64,000 nucleotides of DNA from Paenibacillus sp. FSL H7-0357 (GCF_000758525.1 NZ_CP009241.1:434001-498000); one strand, 5' to 3'; counted from the first letter of the stretch, positions 8,179 to 17,319 are shown. Numbers and translations are program-made. The notes: generated by a model from the letters alone, not told the origin.

Positions 8179-9090
8179 ATGAAAGAAACTGTGATTGAAA
8201 CAAAGGATTTACTGAAGGAATACCGCGGCCGGGCTGCGGTGGAGCGTTTGAACCTGAATATCGGCAAAGGTGAAATTTACGGCTTTCTTGGACCCAACGG
8301 CGCAGGCAAAACAACGACTATCCGCATGCTGCTGGGGCTGATCAAGCCGACATCGGGGCAAATTAAGGTATTCGGCCAGGAGCTCCGTAAAAATAAGCTG
8401 CAGATTCTGCGCAAAGTGGGGTCACTTGTGGAGTCCCCGTCATATTACGGGCATTTGAGCGCACTGGACAATCTGGAGGCGATCCGCCGGATTCTTAATG
8501 TGCCTAAGCAGCGGATCGCCGAGGTGCTGGATATTGTCTCGCTGACAGGAGAAGAAAAGCGGCCTGTGAAGGGCTTCTCGCTGGGCATGAAGCAGCGGCT
8601 GGGCATTGCTGCCGCACTGCTCGGCAGTCCGGAGCTGCTGATCCTCGATGAGCCGACCAATGGGCTTGATCCGTCAGGTATACAGGAGATCCGCTCGCTG
8701 ATCAAGCGGCTTCCGGAAGAGCAGGGAATTACCGTGCTTGTGTCCAGCCACCTGCTGAGCGAAATTGAACAGATGGCGGATACGGTCGGCATCATCCGCC
8801 AGGGTAAGATGGTTTATCAGGACTCCATTGCTCATCTGCAGCAGCAGGCGGCAGGAGACCTCCGGCTTGCCGTATCCGAGCCGGAAGCCGCACTGGCGCT
8901 CGCGTTGCGAAGAGGCTGCGGCGGTGAAATGCAGGAGGGGCGGCTCGTGCTGCCGCGGATGAGCGATGCTAGAGTGGCGCTCCTGATTAAAGAACTGGTC
9001 GAGGATGGACATGCAATCTACCGGGTGGAAGAACGCAGACAATCACTGGAGGAATTCTTCCTGCAGGTTGTTGAGGGAGGCGCATCATGA
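8179..9090 (+). CDS. ABC transporter ATP-binding protein, BcrA / lantibiotic-immunity type
   Basis: 303 residues. Walker A GPNGAGKTTT at about 38-47, the Q-loop region near SLVESPSYYG, ABC signature FSLGMKQRLG, Walker B LLILDEPTNGLD, and an H-loop in VLVSSHLLSEIEQ. The C-terminal ~80 residues form the extra domain usual in drug-export ATPases. The RBS GAGGTG is well placed. The gene overlaps the next one by 4 nt. The SVEPSYYGHLSALDNLE-type region is typical of the BcrA/EpiF group, which expels bacitracin or lantibiotics from the membrane. Confidence 0.92.
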   Translation: MKETVIETKDLLKEYRGRAAVERLNLNIGKGEIYGFLGPNGAGKTTTIRMLLGLIKPTSGQIKVFGQELRKNKLQILRKVGSLVESPSYYGHLSALDNLEAIRRILNVPKQRIAEVLDIVSLTGEEKRPVKGFSLGMKQRLGIAAALLGSPELLILDEPTNGLDPSGIQEIRSLIKRLPEEQGITVLVSSHLLSEIEQMADTVGIIRQGKMVYQDSIAHLQQQAAGDLRLAVSEPEAALALALRRGCGGEMQEGRLVLPRMSDARVALLIKELVEDGHAIYRVEERRQSLEEFFLQVVEGGAS

Positions 9091-9803
9091 TGTGGCGGGC
9101 GCTGTCGGCTGACTGGCTCAAAATCCGCGGCAAAGGCCTGTGGTTCCTGGTCTTTCTCGGCCCCATCGGCCTGCTTGCCATGCAGGGGCTGAACTTTGGG
9201 CTGCGTTACGATTATCTGACCCAGCAATATCGTGCCGATTTATGGGGCGGACTGCTCAGCAATGTGGCCGACTTCGTTCCGGTGGCCCTTTATCTGGGGG
9301 GCACGCTGATCTGTTCGATGATGGCCAACGTGGAGCACCAAATGAGCTCGTGGAAGCAGCTCCTGGCGTTGCCGATTTCCCGGACCTCTGTCTTTATGGC
9401 TAAGCTGCTGCTCTGCCTGCTGCTGCTTACTATCTCCTGTCTGCTGCTGGCGGCGGGTACGGTGGGCTTGGGAGTGATCCTCGGGTTCCAATCGCAGCCA
9501 ATCCCTTATGCGAAGGTGCTGCAAATCGGCTTTGCTTCTTATGCTGCAGCACTCCCGGTGATCTCACTGCAGCTGTGGTTCTCCCTGTCCAGCCGCAATC
9601 AGACGTTTCCGGTGTCGGTGGGAATTACCTTGTCGCTGCTAAGCATCTTCTCCTTGTTTCTGTCGGAATGGGTTCCCCTGAGCTGGCCGGCCCTAGCCTG
9701 GAGCGCTCCCCGGCCCTGGCTGTTCAGCGGAGCAGGCTTGCTGCTTGGCCTGCTGATTCTGCTGCCGGGATCCATACATTTTGCGCGAAAGGATGTGGAC
9801 TAG
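9087..9803 (+). CDS. ABC-2 type permease subunit (LanE/MutE-like)
   Basis: 238 residues with six hydrophobic segments. The N-terminal pattern MWRALSADWLKIRGKGLWFLVFLGPIG and the central NVEHQMSSWKQLLALPISRTSVFMAKLL are typical of the lantibiotic-immunity permease family, in which a short EHxxxxWKQLLALPISR loop follows the second membrane helix. It overlaps the ATPase gene by 4 nt. With the next permease it would make a heterodimeric channel. Confidence 0.88.
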   Translation: MMWRALSADWLKIRGKGLWFLVFLGPIGLLAMQGLNFGLRYDYLTQQYRADLWGGLLSNVADFVPVALYLGGTLICSMMANVEHQMSSWKQLLALPISRTSVFMAKLLLCLLLLTISCLLLAAGTVGLGVILGFQSQPIPYAKVLQIGFASYAAALPVISLQLWFSLSSRNQTFPVSVGITLSLLSIFSLFLSEWVPLSWPALAWSAPRPWLFSGAGLLLGLLILLPGSIHFARKDVD

Positions 9804-9804
9804 G

Positions 9805-10542
9805 ATGAGAACCTTTTGGAGAGTTCTATCGGCTGAAAAGCTGAAAATGTCCAAATCTCATGTCTGGCTGCTTATTTTGCTCAGTCCGGCTGTAGCGCTG
9901 CCTATCGGAGGGCTAGCCGATATGCAGGATGATAGGCAGATCACCTGGCAGGTGCTGCTGAGTGTAATGTCGCTAATGCATTCAATGTTGTTCCTTCCCG
10001 TGCTTGCCGGTATATTTGCGGCTCTAATCTGCCGTTCCGAGCATACCGACGGCGGCTGGAAGCAGTTGTTGTCCCTGCCTGTAACACGAAGTTCTGTGTA
10101 CCTAGCTAAATTCACACTGATTATGGGAATGCTGGCCGCCGTGCAGCTGCTGTTTATCGTTGTAGTGGTAGGCCTAGGGATATATCGCGGTGCGGAAGGC
10201 GCCGTGCCTTGGCAGCTGCTTCTCACCAGCCTCTTCGGCGGCTGGTTCGCCTGCCTGCCGCTGGCCGCGCTGCAATTGGCAGTATCCCAGGGCTGGAGCA
10301 GCTTCGGCGCACCGCTGGCACTGAATGTAAGCCTGACTTTACCGAATATGCTCATCTCCAATTCAGCCACCTACGGCCCATATTATCTCTGGGTGCAGCC
10401 GATGCTGGCCATGTCTCCTTACGGTGAAGATAAGTTCGGAGCTTTTAATTTGCCGATGGAGAGCTTGATGCTGGTAGTTACAGGAAGCCTGGTTCTCTTT
10501 TTGGCGGGAGGCCTGCTCCACTTCTGGCGCAAAGCGGTATAA
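9805..10542 (+). CDS. ABC-2 type permease subunit (LanG/MutG-like)
   Basis: 245 residues from the ATG at 9805, chosen because AAGGAT precedes it and it lies just after the stop of the previous gene; an upstream in-frame TTG at 9781 would overlap that gene. Six hydrophobic segments. It shares the family pattern with its neighbour (FWRVLSAEKLKMSKSHVWLLILLSP, then EHTDGGWKQLLSLPVTRSSVYLAK), so the two permeases are paralogues. Two permeases plus one ATPase is the usual LanFEG/BcrAB-like composition. No terminator is apparent after it. Confidence 0.87.
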   Translation: MRTFWRVLSAEKLKMSKSHVWLLILLSPAVALPIGGLADMQDDRQITWQVLLSVMSLMHSMLFLPVLAGIFAALICRSEHTDGGWKQLLSLPVTRSSVYLAKFTLIMGMLAAVQLLFIVVVVGLGIYRGAEGAVPWQLLLTSLFGGWFACLPLAALQLAVSQGWSSFGAPLALNVSLTLPNMLISNSATYGPYYLWVQPMLAMSPYGEDKFGAFNLPMESLMLVVTGSLVLFLAGGLLHFWRKAV

Positions 10543-10672
10543 TATCGCGTATGCTGCATGCTGTGCTGAATCCTCTCATGGACATCCGGTGAAGTTTTTT
10601 CTATAATTAATCGTAGAAGATACTATTAACAACCAGTAACACCGGATAAGCATATTAGAGGAGGGCGAGAGC

Positions 10673-11038
10673 ATGGAGCCAGCGGCACTTGAAGAATGCG
10701 ACAACACATGCAATGGTTCGGAGCTGGAACCGGAATCTATAGCGCTGATTCTGCCGGACCGCGGAACAACGGATAAAATGGCGGAAATGTTCAAAGCGCT
10801 GGGCGACCCGACCCGGGTACGGCTCATTTACGCTTTGTCGCAGAGAGAGCTGTGTGTGCACGATTTGTCGGTCATCCTCGACATGGGGCAATCGGCCGTA
10901 TCCCATCAGCTCCGCTATTTGCGCAATCTGCGGATCGTAAAGCGCCGCAAGGAAGGCAAGACGGTCTATTATTCACTAAATGATGCGCATGTGGAACAGA
11001 TTTTTCTGCAGACGCATGAGCATATCAGACACGAATAG
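10673..11038 (+). CDS. SmtB/CzrA-type zinc-sensing ArsR-family repressor
   Basis: 121 residues with a winged-helix DNA-binding core (LCVHDLSVILDMGQSAVSHQ, then the wing VKRRKEGKTVYYSL). The C-terminal helix carries D-x-H-x10-H-x2-H (DAH...H..H), the alpha-5 metal site of the SmtB/CzrA zinc sensors, in which zinc binding releases DNA. RBS GAGGAGG precedes the ATG. The two downstream metal-exporter genes each carry a palindromic operator of the type bound by this family, while none is visible in front of this gene itself. Confidence 0.92.
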   Translation: MEPAALEECDNTCNGSELEPESIALILPDRGTTDKMAEMFKALGDPTRVRLIYALSQRELCVHDLSVILDMGQSAVSHQLRYLRNLRIVKRRKEGKTVYYSLNDAHVEQIFLQTHEHIRHE

Positions 11039-11067
11039 ATTTTCATGAGAACTCAGCTGTAAACACA

Positions 11068-11107
11068 AAACCGTCCTGCGCTGGCTTAGCGCAAGGACGG
11101 TTTCTTT
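11068..11107 (+). terminator. Bidirectional terminator between the zinc sensor and CDF genes
   Basis: AAACCGTCCTGCGC pairs with GCGCAAGGACGGTTT, followed by CTTTTG on the plus strand. The gene to the right converges, so the hairpin can serve both strands. Confidence 0.85.
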
Positions 11108-11146
11108 TGTTTGCGTCAGGAGATTTCACAGTCCTACTAATGCAAG

Positions 11147-12130
11147 TTAAACCTTCAAGCTTCTGTGCTTCATGGACGAGTTCTCAATTTGCAGCGTCGA
11201 ATGCTGAATGCCGAAAGTTTCTTCCACGAGGCTGGTGGCCTCCTGGAGAACACGCTGATGATCCTTATGGTCCTGAATCAGCAGATGGCCGCTAAGCGCA
11301 TCCAGCCCTGAGGTAATGGTCCAGATATGCAGGTCATGAACCTCGATGACTCCGTCAATGCGCAGCAGCGCTTCTTGTACATCGCGGGTATTCACGTTAA
11401 GCGGAGTTCCTTCCATTAAAATGTGGAATGCCTGTTTAATTACGCCCCAGGCTCCTCTCAGGATGAGCAGTGCGACAAGCACGCTGATGATTGGATCTGC
11501 AATATACCAGGAGAACAATTTCATGATTAACCCGGCAAGCAGAGCTCCGACCGAGCCTAGTGCATCACTAACGATATGAAGATAGGCGCTGCGGACATTG
11601 ATGTTCTCTTGCACATTGCTTTTTCGCATTAAAGACCATGCACTGACCAGGTTGGCCAGCAATCCGACTGCCGCAATGATCATCATTGTACCGCTTGCTA
11701 CCTCCGGAGGTGAGAAGAAACGCTGATACGCTTCCCATATAATAAATCCGGCAATGATAAACAGCGTAACTCCGTTGAATAGGGCTGCCATAATCTCGAA
11801 TCTGTAGTAACCGTAAGAATTTTTCAGAGAAGGGGGCTTTACAGCAAAGATCATGGCGACAAGGCTTAAGGCCAGCGAAACAGTATCGCCCAGCATATGG
11901 CCGGAGTCCGACAGCAGGGCTAAGCTGCCCGTAACCAGACCGCCGAAGAACTCCAGCAGCATGATGCTTCCGGTAATGATCAGAGCGATTAATAGGCCTT
12001 TGAGGTTATCGGGTGCGTGAGAGTGGGAATGAGAATGGCCGGAATGATTATGTTCCGAATGATTGTGTCCATGCTCATGCCCCTGATGTTCATGCTTATG
12101 GTGGCTATCGTTGTGTTGATGATTTGTCAT
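11147..12130 (-). CDS. czcD: CDF-family zinc/cadmium efflux protein (CzcD-like)
   Basis: 327 residues from the ATG at 12130, preceded by AGGAAGGGG. A further upstream ATG at 12172 lies inside the operator and is unlikely. The N-terminus is His-rich (about residues 4-42, repeated HxH/HGH), followed by six membrane helices. Helices 2 and 5 carry HxxxD (SGHMLGD and HIVSDALGS), the transport zinc site of cation diffusion facilitators, and a cytoplasmic C-terminal domain follows. It exports Zn2+/Cd2+ in exchange for protons. It is controlled by a perfect palindrome upstream and is divergent from the P-type ATPase gene. Confidence 0.92.
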   Translation of the reverse strand: MTNHQHNDSHHKHEHQGHEHGHNHSEHNHSGHSHSHSHAPDNLKGLLIALIITGSIMLLEFFGGLVTGSLALLSDSGHMLGDTVSLALSLVAMIFAVKPPSLKNSYGYYRFEIMAALFNGVTLFIIAGFIIWEAYQRFFSPPEVASGTMMIIAAVGLLANLVSAWSLMRKSNVQENINVRSAYLHIVSDALGSVGALLAGLIMKLFSWYIADPIISVLVALLILRGAWGVIKQAFHILMEGTPLNVNTRDVQEALLRIDGVIEVHDLHIWTITSGLDALSGHLLIQDHKDHQRVLQEATSLVEETFGIQHSTLQIENSSMKHRSLKV

Positions 12131-12150
12131 ACAGGTACCCCTTCCTAAAA

Positions 12151-12178
12151 TAACATATGAATGATTGCTCATATGTTA
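12151..12178. promoter_or_regulatory. Palindromic metal-sensor operator in front of the CDF gene
   Basis: TAACATATGA (12151-12160), 8 nt, TCATATGTTA (12169-12178): perfect 10-nt arms. It resembles known CzrA/SmtB-family operators, which centre on ATATGA...TCATAT half sites, and its left half recurs at 12317-12344. It sits about 20 nt upstream of the CDF start codon. Confidence 0.8.
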
Positions 12179-12276
12179 ATAGTATTCGCAACTCAGCTGA
12201 ATTACAAGTCCCTTTTGGAAACAATTGTGATCTTCTTATCATTTTGAAAAAAGTGGTGAAGTATACGGAATCTGCA

Positions 12277-12306
12277 TTGACACTGCAAGTTTAGGGAGAA
12301 TATAAT
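12277..12306 (+). promoter_or_regulatory. Sigma-A promoter of the P1B-ATPase gene
   Basis: TTGACA (12277-12282), 18-nt spacer, TATAAT (12301-12306), both hexamers perfect. The metal-sensor operator lies 10 nt downstream of the -10 element, so a bound repressor would block initiation or escape. Confidence 0.85.
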
Positions 12307-12316
12307 ATGTGTAAGT

Positions 12317-12344
12317 AAACATATGAACAGATACTCATATATAG
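12317..12344. promoter_or_regulatory. Palindromic metal-sensor operator in front of the P1B-ATPase gene
   Basis: Core ATATGA (12321-12326), 8 nt, TCATAT (12335-12340). The spacing and half sites are the same as at the CDF operator, with imperfect flanks (AAAC on the left, ATAG on the right). It covers roughly +5 to +32 of the predicted transcript. Confidence 0.78.
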
Positions 12345-12359
12345 TTTTTTCCAAGGGAG

Positions 12360-14696
12360 ATGAGTGATTTGAATGCGGTGGAGGGAAACGTAAGACGTCA
12401 GTGGGTGCTCGAGGGTCTGGATTGCGCAAATTGCGCCATGAAAATTGAGAACAAGGTAAAAAAGATTGAAGGAGTGTCATCCTGCTCCGTAAATTTCGCC
12501 ATGAAGATGATGACACTGGAGACTGCCGCAGCTTATGCGGACACGGTATCCGAAGAGGCAAAGCGGACAGTAACTACCCTTGAGCCGCATGTGAAGCTGA
12601 AGGAGGTTCAAACTGCCGGTGCAAGGAAGAAGCAACAGGCTGCTGCTGTGAATTCTGCATCCTCAGTAGCACAAGGGCAAGCCCACAGTCATGCCCAACA
12701 TGAACATCAAGGCCACACTCACGGACATAGCCAGGGAGAGGCCCACGGACACAGTCACACTCATGGCAGTGATGATGCCCATAATCATGATCATGCACAG
12801 GATGAAGCTCATGGCCACACCCATAGCCATGAGCACGGGGAAGGGGATACACGCAAAATCCTGCTGCGGCTGGGCGCCGGCGGAATTCTAGCGGCAGCCG
12901 GAATGTTCCTGCCGGTCAGCGGATTCCCGGAGCTGTTGATTTTCCTGGCCGCTTATTTTATTGTCGGCGGCGAGGTCGTCTGGTCAGCCGCAAGGAATAT
13001 TGTCCGCGGCCAAGTGTTCGATGAGAATTTCCTGATGGCACTGGCGACGATCGGGGCTTTCGCCATCGGCGAGTACCCGGAAGGCGTTGCTGTCATGCTC
13101 TTTTATCAGGTTGGCGAACTCTTCCAGGGCCTGGCGGTTAACCGTTCCCGCCGCTCCATTACAGCGCTGATGGATATCCGTCCGGAATTTGCCTTTCTCA
13201 AGGAAGGGGAGAAGCTGAGAAAAGTATCGCCGGAGGAAGTAGCCGTCGGAGACATCATTGTTATCAAGCCGGGTGAGAAGGTGCCGCTTGACGGAACAAT
13301 CCTCGAGGGCAGTGCAATGATGGATACGTCCGCGCTTACCGGAGAATCGGTGCCACGCTCGGCTGAGCCGGGCGCTCAGGTGCTGAGCGGCTTTATCAAC
13401 CGCAACGGTGTGATTACCGTTCAGGTCACTCAAACCTTCGGGGAATCAGCGGTATCCAAAATTCTTGAACTGGTGCAGAATGCTTCCAGCAACAAGGCGA
13501 AAACAGAGAATTTCATTACGAAATTTGCCCGGGCCTACACTCCGGTTGTAGTCATTACAGCTCTGCTGCTGGCAGTACTGCCGCCACTGTTTATTAGTGG
13601 GGCCACCTTCTCGGATTGGATCTACCGGGCGCTTGTCTTCCTCGTCATTTCCTGCCCCTGCGCGCTGGTCGTCTCCATTCCGCTTGGCTTCTTCGGCGGC
13701 ATTGGAGCGGCTTCCCGGAATGGCATTCTGGTTAAAGGCAGCAATTATCTTGAGGCACTGAATGATGTGAAGATTGTCGTGTTCGATAAGACGGGAACAC
13801 TGACGAAAGGGCAGTTCAAAGTTACTGGCATCTTTCCTGCGGAAGGTATTGCCGAGAGTGGGCTGCTGCGGCTTGCCGCTTATGCAGAGAGCCATTCGCC
13901 CCATCCTATTGCGGAATCCATCCGGTCGGCTTACGGCGCAGATATTCCGGGTGAAGCTATTGCCGATTACAATGAAATCTCCGGTCATGGCATAGCCGTT
14001 ACTGTAGAAGGCAGGGCAGTGCTCGCCGGAAATGCCCGGCTCATGGAGCGTGAGGGAATCTCCAGCGGGACTCCTGAGGTGAGCGGAACAATTGTTCATA
14101 TCGCTGTTGATAAACAATATGCAGGATATCTGGTCATATCTGATGAAGTGAAGGACGACTCCCTTCAGGCGATCCGCAAACTGAAGGCGTTGGGCATCCG
14201 CAAGACAGTCATGCTGACAGGTGACGCTTCATCGGTAGCGGAGGCTGTCGGACGCCAGCTGGGAATTGATGAAATTCATGCCGAGCTTCTGCCGCAGCAT
14301 AAAGTGGAAGCTGTCGAAAGATTGGAGAAGGAGAAGTCACAGCGGGAGAAAATTATTTTTGTCGGCGACGGAATCAACGATACCCCTGTGCTGGCGAGGG
14401 CAGATGTGGGCATTGCAATGGGCGGACTTGGCTCGGATGCAGCGATTGAAGCGGCGGATATTGTCATTATGACCGACGAACCGTCGAAGATTGCGGAAGC
14501 CATCGGAATAGCCAAGCGGACGCGGAGCATTGTCTGGCAGAATATAATTTTTGCCCTGGCCGTCAAGGCGATCTTTCTGCTGCTGGGTGCATTCGGGATT
14601 GCTACAATGTGGGAGGCGGTATTCTCGGATGTGGGTGTAACCGTACTCGCTGTGCTGAACAGTATCAGGGCGCTGCAGGTGCCTAAAATAGAATGA
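12360..14696 (+). CDS. cadA: Zn2+/Cd2+/Pb2+-exporting P1B-type ATPase (CadA/ZntA-like)
   Basis: 778 residues. An N-terminal HMA domain (GLDCANCAMKIE, CxxC) is followed by a His-rich stretch (about 105-165, many HxH/HGH repeats) and eight membrane helices. The helix-6 metal motif is C432-P-C434. Also present are TGES, the phosphorylation motif DKTGTLTKG with D476, and the hinge GDGINDTPVLARADVGIAMGG. The CPC motif with HMA and His-rich N-terminus marks the zinc/cadmium/lead subgroup. The ATG at 12360 directly abuts AAGGGAG; an in-frame TTG at 12369, nine bases from that site, may be the true start. It is regulated by the operator upstream and divergent from the CDF gene. Confidence 0.93.
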   Translation: MSDLNAVEGNVRRQWVLEGLDCANCAMKIENKVKKIEGVSSCSVNFAMKMMTLETAAAYADTVSEEAKRTVTTLEPHVKLKEVQTAGARKKQQAAAVNSASSVAQGQAHSHAQHEHQGHTHGHSQGEAHGHSHTHGSDDAHNHDHAQDEAHGHTHSHEHGEGDTRKILLRLGAGGILAAAGMFLPVSGFPELLIFLAAYFIVGGEVVWSAARNIVRGQVFDENFLMALATIGAFAIGEYPEGVAVMLFYQVGELFQGLAVNRSRRSITALMDIRPEFAFLKEGEKLRKVSPEEVAVGDIIVIKPGEKVPLDGTILEGSAMMDTSALTGESVPRSAEPGAQVLSGFINRNGVITVQVTQTFGESAVSKILELVQNASSNKAKTENFITKFARAYTPVVVITALLLAVLPPLFISGATFSDWIYRALVFLVISCPCALVVSIPLGFFGGIGAASRNGILVKGSNYLEALNDVKIVVFDKTGTLTKGQFKVTGIFPAEGIAESGLLRLAAYAESHSPHPIAESIRSAYGADIPGEAIADYNEISGHGIAVTVEGRAVLAGNARLMEREGISSGTPEVSGTIVHIAVDKQYAGYLVISDEVKDDSLQAIRKLKALGIRKTVMLTGDASSVAEAVGRQLGIDEIHAELLPQHKVEAVERLEKEKSQREKIIFVGDGINDTPVLARADVGIAMGGLGSDAAIEAADIVIMTDEPSKIAEAIGIAKRTRSIVWQNIIFALAVKAIFLLLGAFGIATMWEAVFSDVGVTVLAVLNSIRALQVPKIE

Positions 14697-14705
14697 ATGT
14701 CATAG

Positions 14706-14878
14706 GAATGGAAGTGACGGAGGGGAAGTTTGGAACTGTAGGAGCGATAGCGACCGCCTGAAAGCTTTCCGCAGGAAAGCTCGCTTCGGAAGCATAACCA
14801 GTCTACGGATTTCAACCGCAAACAGCGGAATAAATTCAAGAAATCTGTAGACAACAGCAGCCGGAAGTCCAAACATTC
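14706..14878. repeat. ~170-nt multi-hairpin intergenic element
   Basis: The element starts with GAATG and ends with CATTC. Inside these, GTTTGGAACT (14728-14737) faces AGTCCAAAC (14866-14874). It contains a perfect hairpin AGCTTTCC-GCA-GGAAAGCT (14763-14781). A longer stem pairs GTCTACGGATTTC with GAAATCTGTAGAC (one mismatch) and encloses CCGC-AAACA-GCGG. The nested arms suggest a folded RNA or a dispersed intergenic repeat. Only one copy is in this window, so repeat status is inference. Confidence 0.55.
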
Positions 14879-14969
14879 ACCGCAGTTGCGTTCTATGCCG
14901 GCCCGGTAAATTTAAGTTCAACTTGTATAGCTTGAAAATTATGTGAAAAAACATGAAAATAGTATGAAA

Positions 14970-15017
14970 AAGTAAGCTCTTTAGATTCCATATTGTGGGA
15001 CTAAGGGCTTATTTTTT
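14970..15017 (+). terminator. Intrinsic terminator upstream of the chemoreceptor gene
   Basis: AAGTAAGCTC pairs with GGGCTTATTT (two G-T pairs), with TAG/CTA continuing the stem, then a run of T. It probably ends the P-type ATPase transcript. The 419 nt between the ATPase and chemoreceptor genes otherwise hold the multi-hairpin element and a SigD-like promoter. Confidence 0.65.
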
Positions 15018-15027
15018 GTCGTGAATA

Positions 15028-15056
15028 TAATGATTTATGTCTGTTTTTGCCGATAT
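15028..15056 (+). promoter_or_regulatory. SigD-like (motility) promoter
   Basis: GCCGATAT at 15049-15056 matches the sigma-D -10 consensus exactly. The -35 candidate is TAAT at 15028, 17 nt away, where TAAA at about 15 nt is usual. The position 60 nt before a chemoreceptor gene makes SigD control plausible, with the weak -35 as the caveat. Confidence 0.5.
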
Positions 15057-15115
15057 ATTAGTATACATTTACAGCAATTGGAAAACTGTATCTAGTACTG
15101 CTAGGAGGACTTAAG

Positions 15116-17146
15116 GTGGAAGAGACAGAAATGAAGCAGAAAAAAATGAAAATGAAAGCAAAGAAAAGAAAGCCAGTATCCGTGCAGACGAAATGGTCGC
15201 TTGTGATTCTTGCCATTTCCATCGTGCCTTTGCTGGGAGCTACCATCTTTTTTATGCAGTATTTCGGCGGTGTAACCAAGTCGGATAGTCAAGAGCTGGC
15301 GGAAAGTACTCTGAACATGAATAGTTCCCAGCTCGGGGAATGGCTGGAGTCCAAAACCTCTGCGGTGCAGGAACTGATCGCTATGCATCCCGAGTTCGAT
15401 ACGGCAGTGCCGGAGAGCATTTTTCCGGTAATCAGTGTGCTCGAAGACAGTGACACTCAGTCTGAAGGCTATAGCGTTATCAGTAAAGAAGGCAAACTCA
15501 GCAATATGATGGGGATGACGGCGGATTCGGGTGCCTCCCCGTATTTCTTGGAGGCCAAGGAGACACATAAACCGTCAATAGCTGATATGACTTTTCTGGA
15601 ACAGCTAAATAAACATATCATTACGATTATGGTCCCGATTATGGATAAGAATAACCAGTTTAACGGCGGTATTGCCTTTTCGGTTACACCGGAGATAATG
15701 ATGGAAATGGCCAAAAATATCAAGGTGGGAGAAACCGGGTACGGATTTATAGTTTCAGGGGAAGGGAACTATTATGCATCCTCTGATCCGAGCAAGATCG
15801 GAAAAAATATTGCGGATTATGCAGAGAAACCCGGGACGCAAAAAGCGGTTAAAAGTATATTGAGCAAGCCTAACGGTTCGGTAACCTATAAGGGCGAAGA
15901 GGGCGAAGCTCTTATTACATATTTCAAAACCATCCCTGGCACCGATTGGAAGCTGCTGATTAATGTTCCCAAAAGCGAAGTTTACGCTAAAGTGAATTCG
16001 GCCCAGACCTTGACGACAATTTTTGTAGTCATCGTTATTTTGCTTGTCGTGGTATTGTCCCTCTATCTTACCCGGAAGATTGTTAAGCCGATTGTCGCTA
16101 TTTCGGAAGTGATGAAAAGGGTGGCAGACGGACGGCTGAATGAGCGGGTGGCTGTTAGCTCAGAGGATGAAATTGGCCAGATGAGCCGGAGTATTAATCA
16201 TATGATTGAATCCCTGTCCGGAATTGTCAGCAAGATCGATACAACCGTAGTGGAGGTAGCGGTATCTGCGGAAGGTCTGCTGGATTACGCCACTCAGTCT
16301 TCCAACACTTCGGCAGAGATTGCAGAGGTGATTCAGGAAGTGGCGCAGGGAATGGAGGAGCAGTTCAGAGGTTCAGAGCAGTCCGCACGGGCTACGGAAG
16401 AGATGGCGGTAGGCTTGCAAAGGATTGCTGAATCCTCCGTGAGTGTATCTGATCAGGCGGAGTCCGTAAGTATGGAGGTCGAGAACGGCTATCATGAGAT
16501 CAAGGCGACTTTTGAACAGATGAAGGTAATCAGTTCTACTGCGGGCCAGACTGCTGAACTCATCGGCACACTGACACAGCAATCGGAACAAATCGGGCAA
16601 ATCGTCGATGTGATTTCAGAGATATCCAACCAGACTGGGCTGCTGTCCTTGAATGCTTCCATCGAGGCAGCCAGAGCGGGTGAGCATGGACGGGGCTTCG
16701 GAGTGGTAGCGAATGAAGTGAAGAAGCTGGCCGAGCGTACCAATACAGCGATTGTGCATATTGTTGAATTAATCAGACAAATTCAGAATTCGACAACGAA
16801 TGCCGCAGTATCCATGGAGAAGAGCATTTCCGAAATCGGCGATGGTATGGACAAGATGACGAAAGTTGGGGCTGCCTTTGACCATATCCGTTCCTCCATC
16901 CGTGAGGTTTCGGTGCAGATCCAGGACGTATCCGCTATTAATGAAGAGATGTCTGCAGGCACGGAAGAAATTACGGCATCCGTTTCCGATATGATGACTA
17001 TCGCCAAGAATTCCGCGGACAACGCCCAGGCGGTCGCTGAGGCCTCGACAGATCAGAAGGAGCTAATGAAGCAGGTGGTCAATTCTGCGGAATCACTGAA
17101 TCTGATGATGTCCGAGCTGAAAGAAGAGATCGAAAAATTCCGTTAA
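15116..17146 (+). CDS. Methyl-accepting chemotaxis protein with a Cache-type sensor
   Basis: 676 residues from a GTG start, chosen because AGGAGG lies eight bases upstream. A basic N-terminus is followed by a membrane segment (about 27-48) and a ~250-residue extracellular Cache-like domain (including [19 protein letters not shown] and [22 protein letters not shown] C-terminal strands). A second membrane segment is near 300-322, followed by HAMP and a long coiled-coil signalling domain. The hairpin tip is [34 protein letters not shown], the conserved CheA/CheW-binding region. The ligand is unknown. The gene stands alone with a strong terminator after it. Confidence 0.93.
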   Translation: MEETEMKQKKMKMKAKKRKPVSVQTKWSLVILAISIVPLLGATIFFMQYFGGVTKSDSQELAESTLNMNSSQLGEWLESKTSAVQELIAMHPEFDTAVPESIFPVISVLEDSDTQSEGYSVISKEGKLSNMMGMTADSGASPYFLEAKETHKPSIADMTFLEQLNKHIITIMVPIMDKNNQFNGGIAFSVTPEIMMEMAKNIKVGETGYGFIVSGEGNYYASSDPSKIGKNIADYAEKPGTQKAVKSILSKPNGSVTYKGEEGEALITYFKTIPGTDWKLLINVPKSEVYAKVNSAQTLTTIFVVIVILLVVVLSLYLTRKIVKPIVAISEVMKRVADGRLNERVAVSSEDEIGQMSRSINHMIESLSGIVSKIDTTVVEVAVSAEGLLDYATQSSNTSAEIAEVIQEVAQGMEEQFRGSEQSARATEEMAVGLQRIAESSVSVSDQAESVSMEVENGYHEIKATFEQMKVISSTAGQTAELIGTLTQQSEQIGQIVDVISEISNQTGLLSLNASIEAARAGEHGRGFGVVANEVKKLAERTNTAIVHIVELIRQIQNSTTNAAVSMEKSISEIGDGMDKMTKVGAAFDHIRSSIREVSVQIQDVSAINEEMSAGTEEITASVSDMMTIAKNSADNAQAVAEASTDQKELMKQVVNSAESLNLMMSELKEEIEKFR

Positions 17147-17162
17147 TCAGCAGATAAAATAA

Positions 17163-17213
17163 GAACAGCCCCCGGCTTCGCGCGTTGCAGCGCGGCAGCC
17201 GGGGGCTGTTTCG
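17163..17213 (+). terminator. Strong terminator after the chemoreceptor gene
   Basis: GAACAGCCCCCGGCT pairs with AGCCGGGGGCTGTTT; inner CGCG pairs extend the stem. Confidence 0.9.
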
Positions 17214-17269
17214 TTAAAATATAAGAATGTATATGCTTCACGCTATAAATTATCCTTCTATTTCTCGCT

Positions 17270-17308
17270 GAAACGGATACCGTCCTTTTGAGGACGGCGA
17301 AGCCGTTT
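17270..17308. terminator. Nested hairpin downstream of the LDH-like gene
   Basis: GAAACGG/CCGTTTC encloses CCGTCC-TTTTGA-GGACGG. It lies just past the stop codon of the minus-strand LDH-like gene. There is no T-tract, so it may stabilise the 3' end rather than terminate by itself. Confidence 0.5.
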
Positions 17309-17319
17309 CCACTTGAGAA

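Noticed and set aside
13446..14117. 223-codon open frame antisense to the P-type ATPase
   Set aside because: The opposite strand carries the conserved ATPase motifs; no ribosome site or domain is visible in the antisense product.
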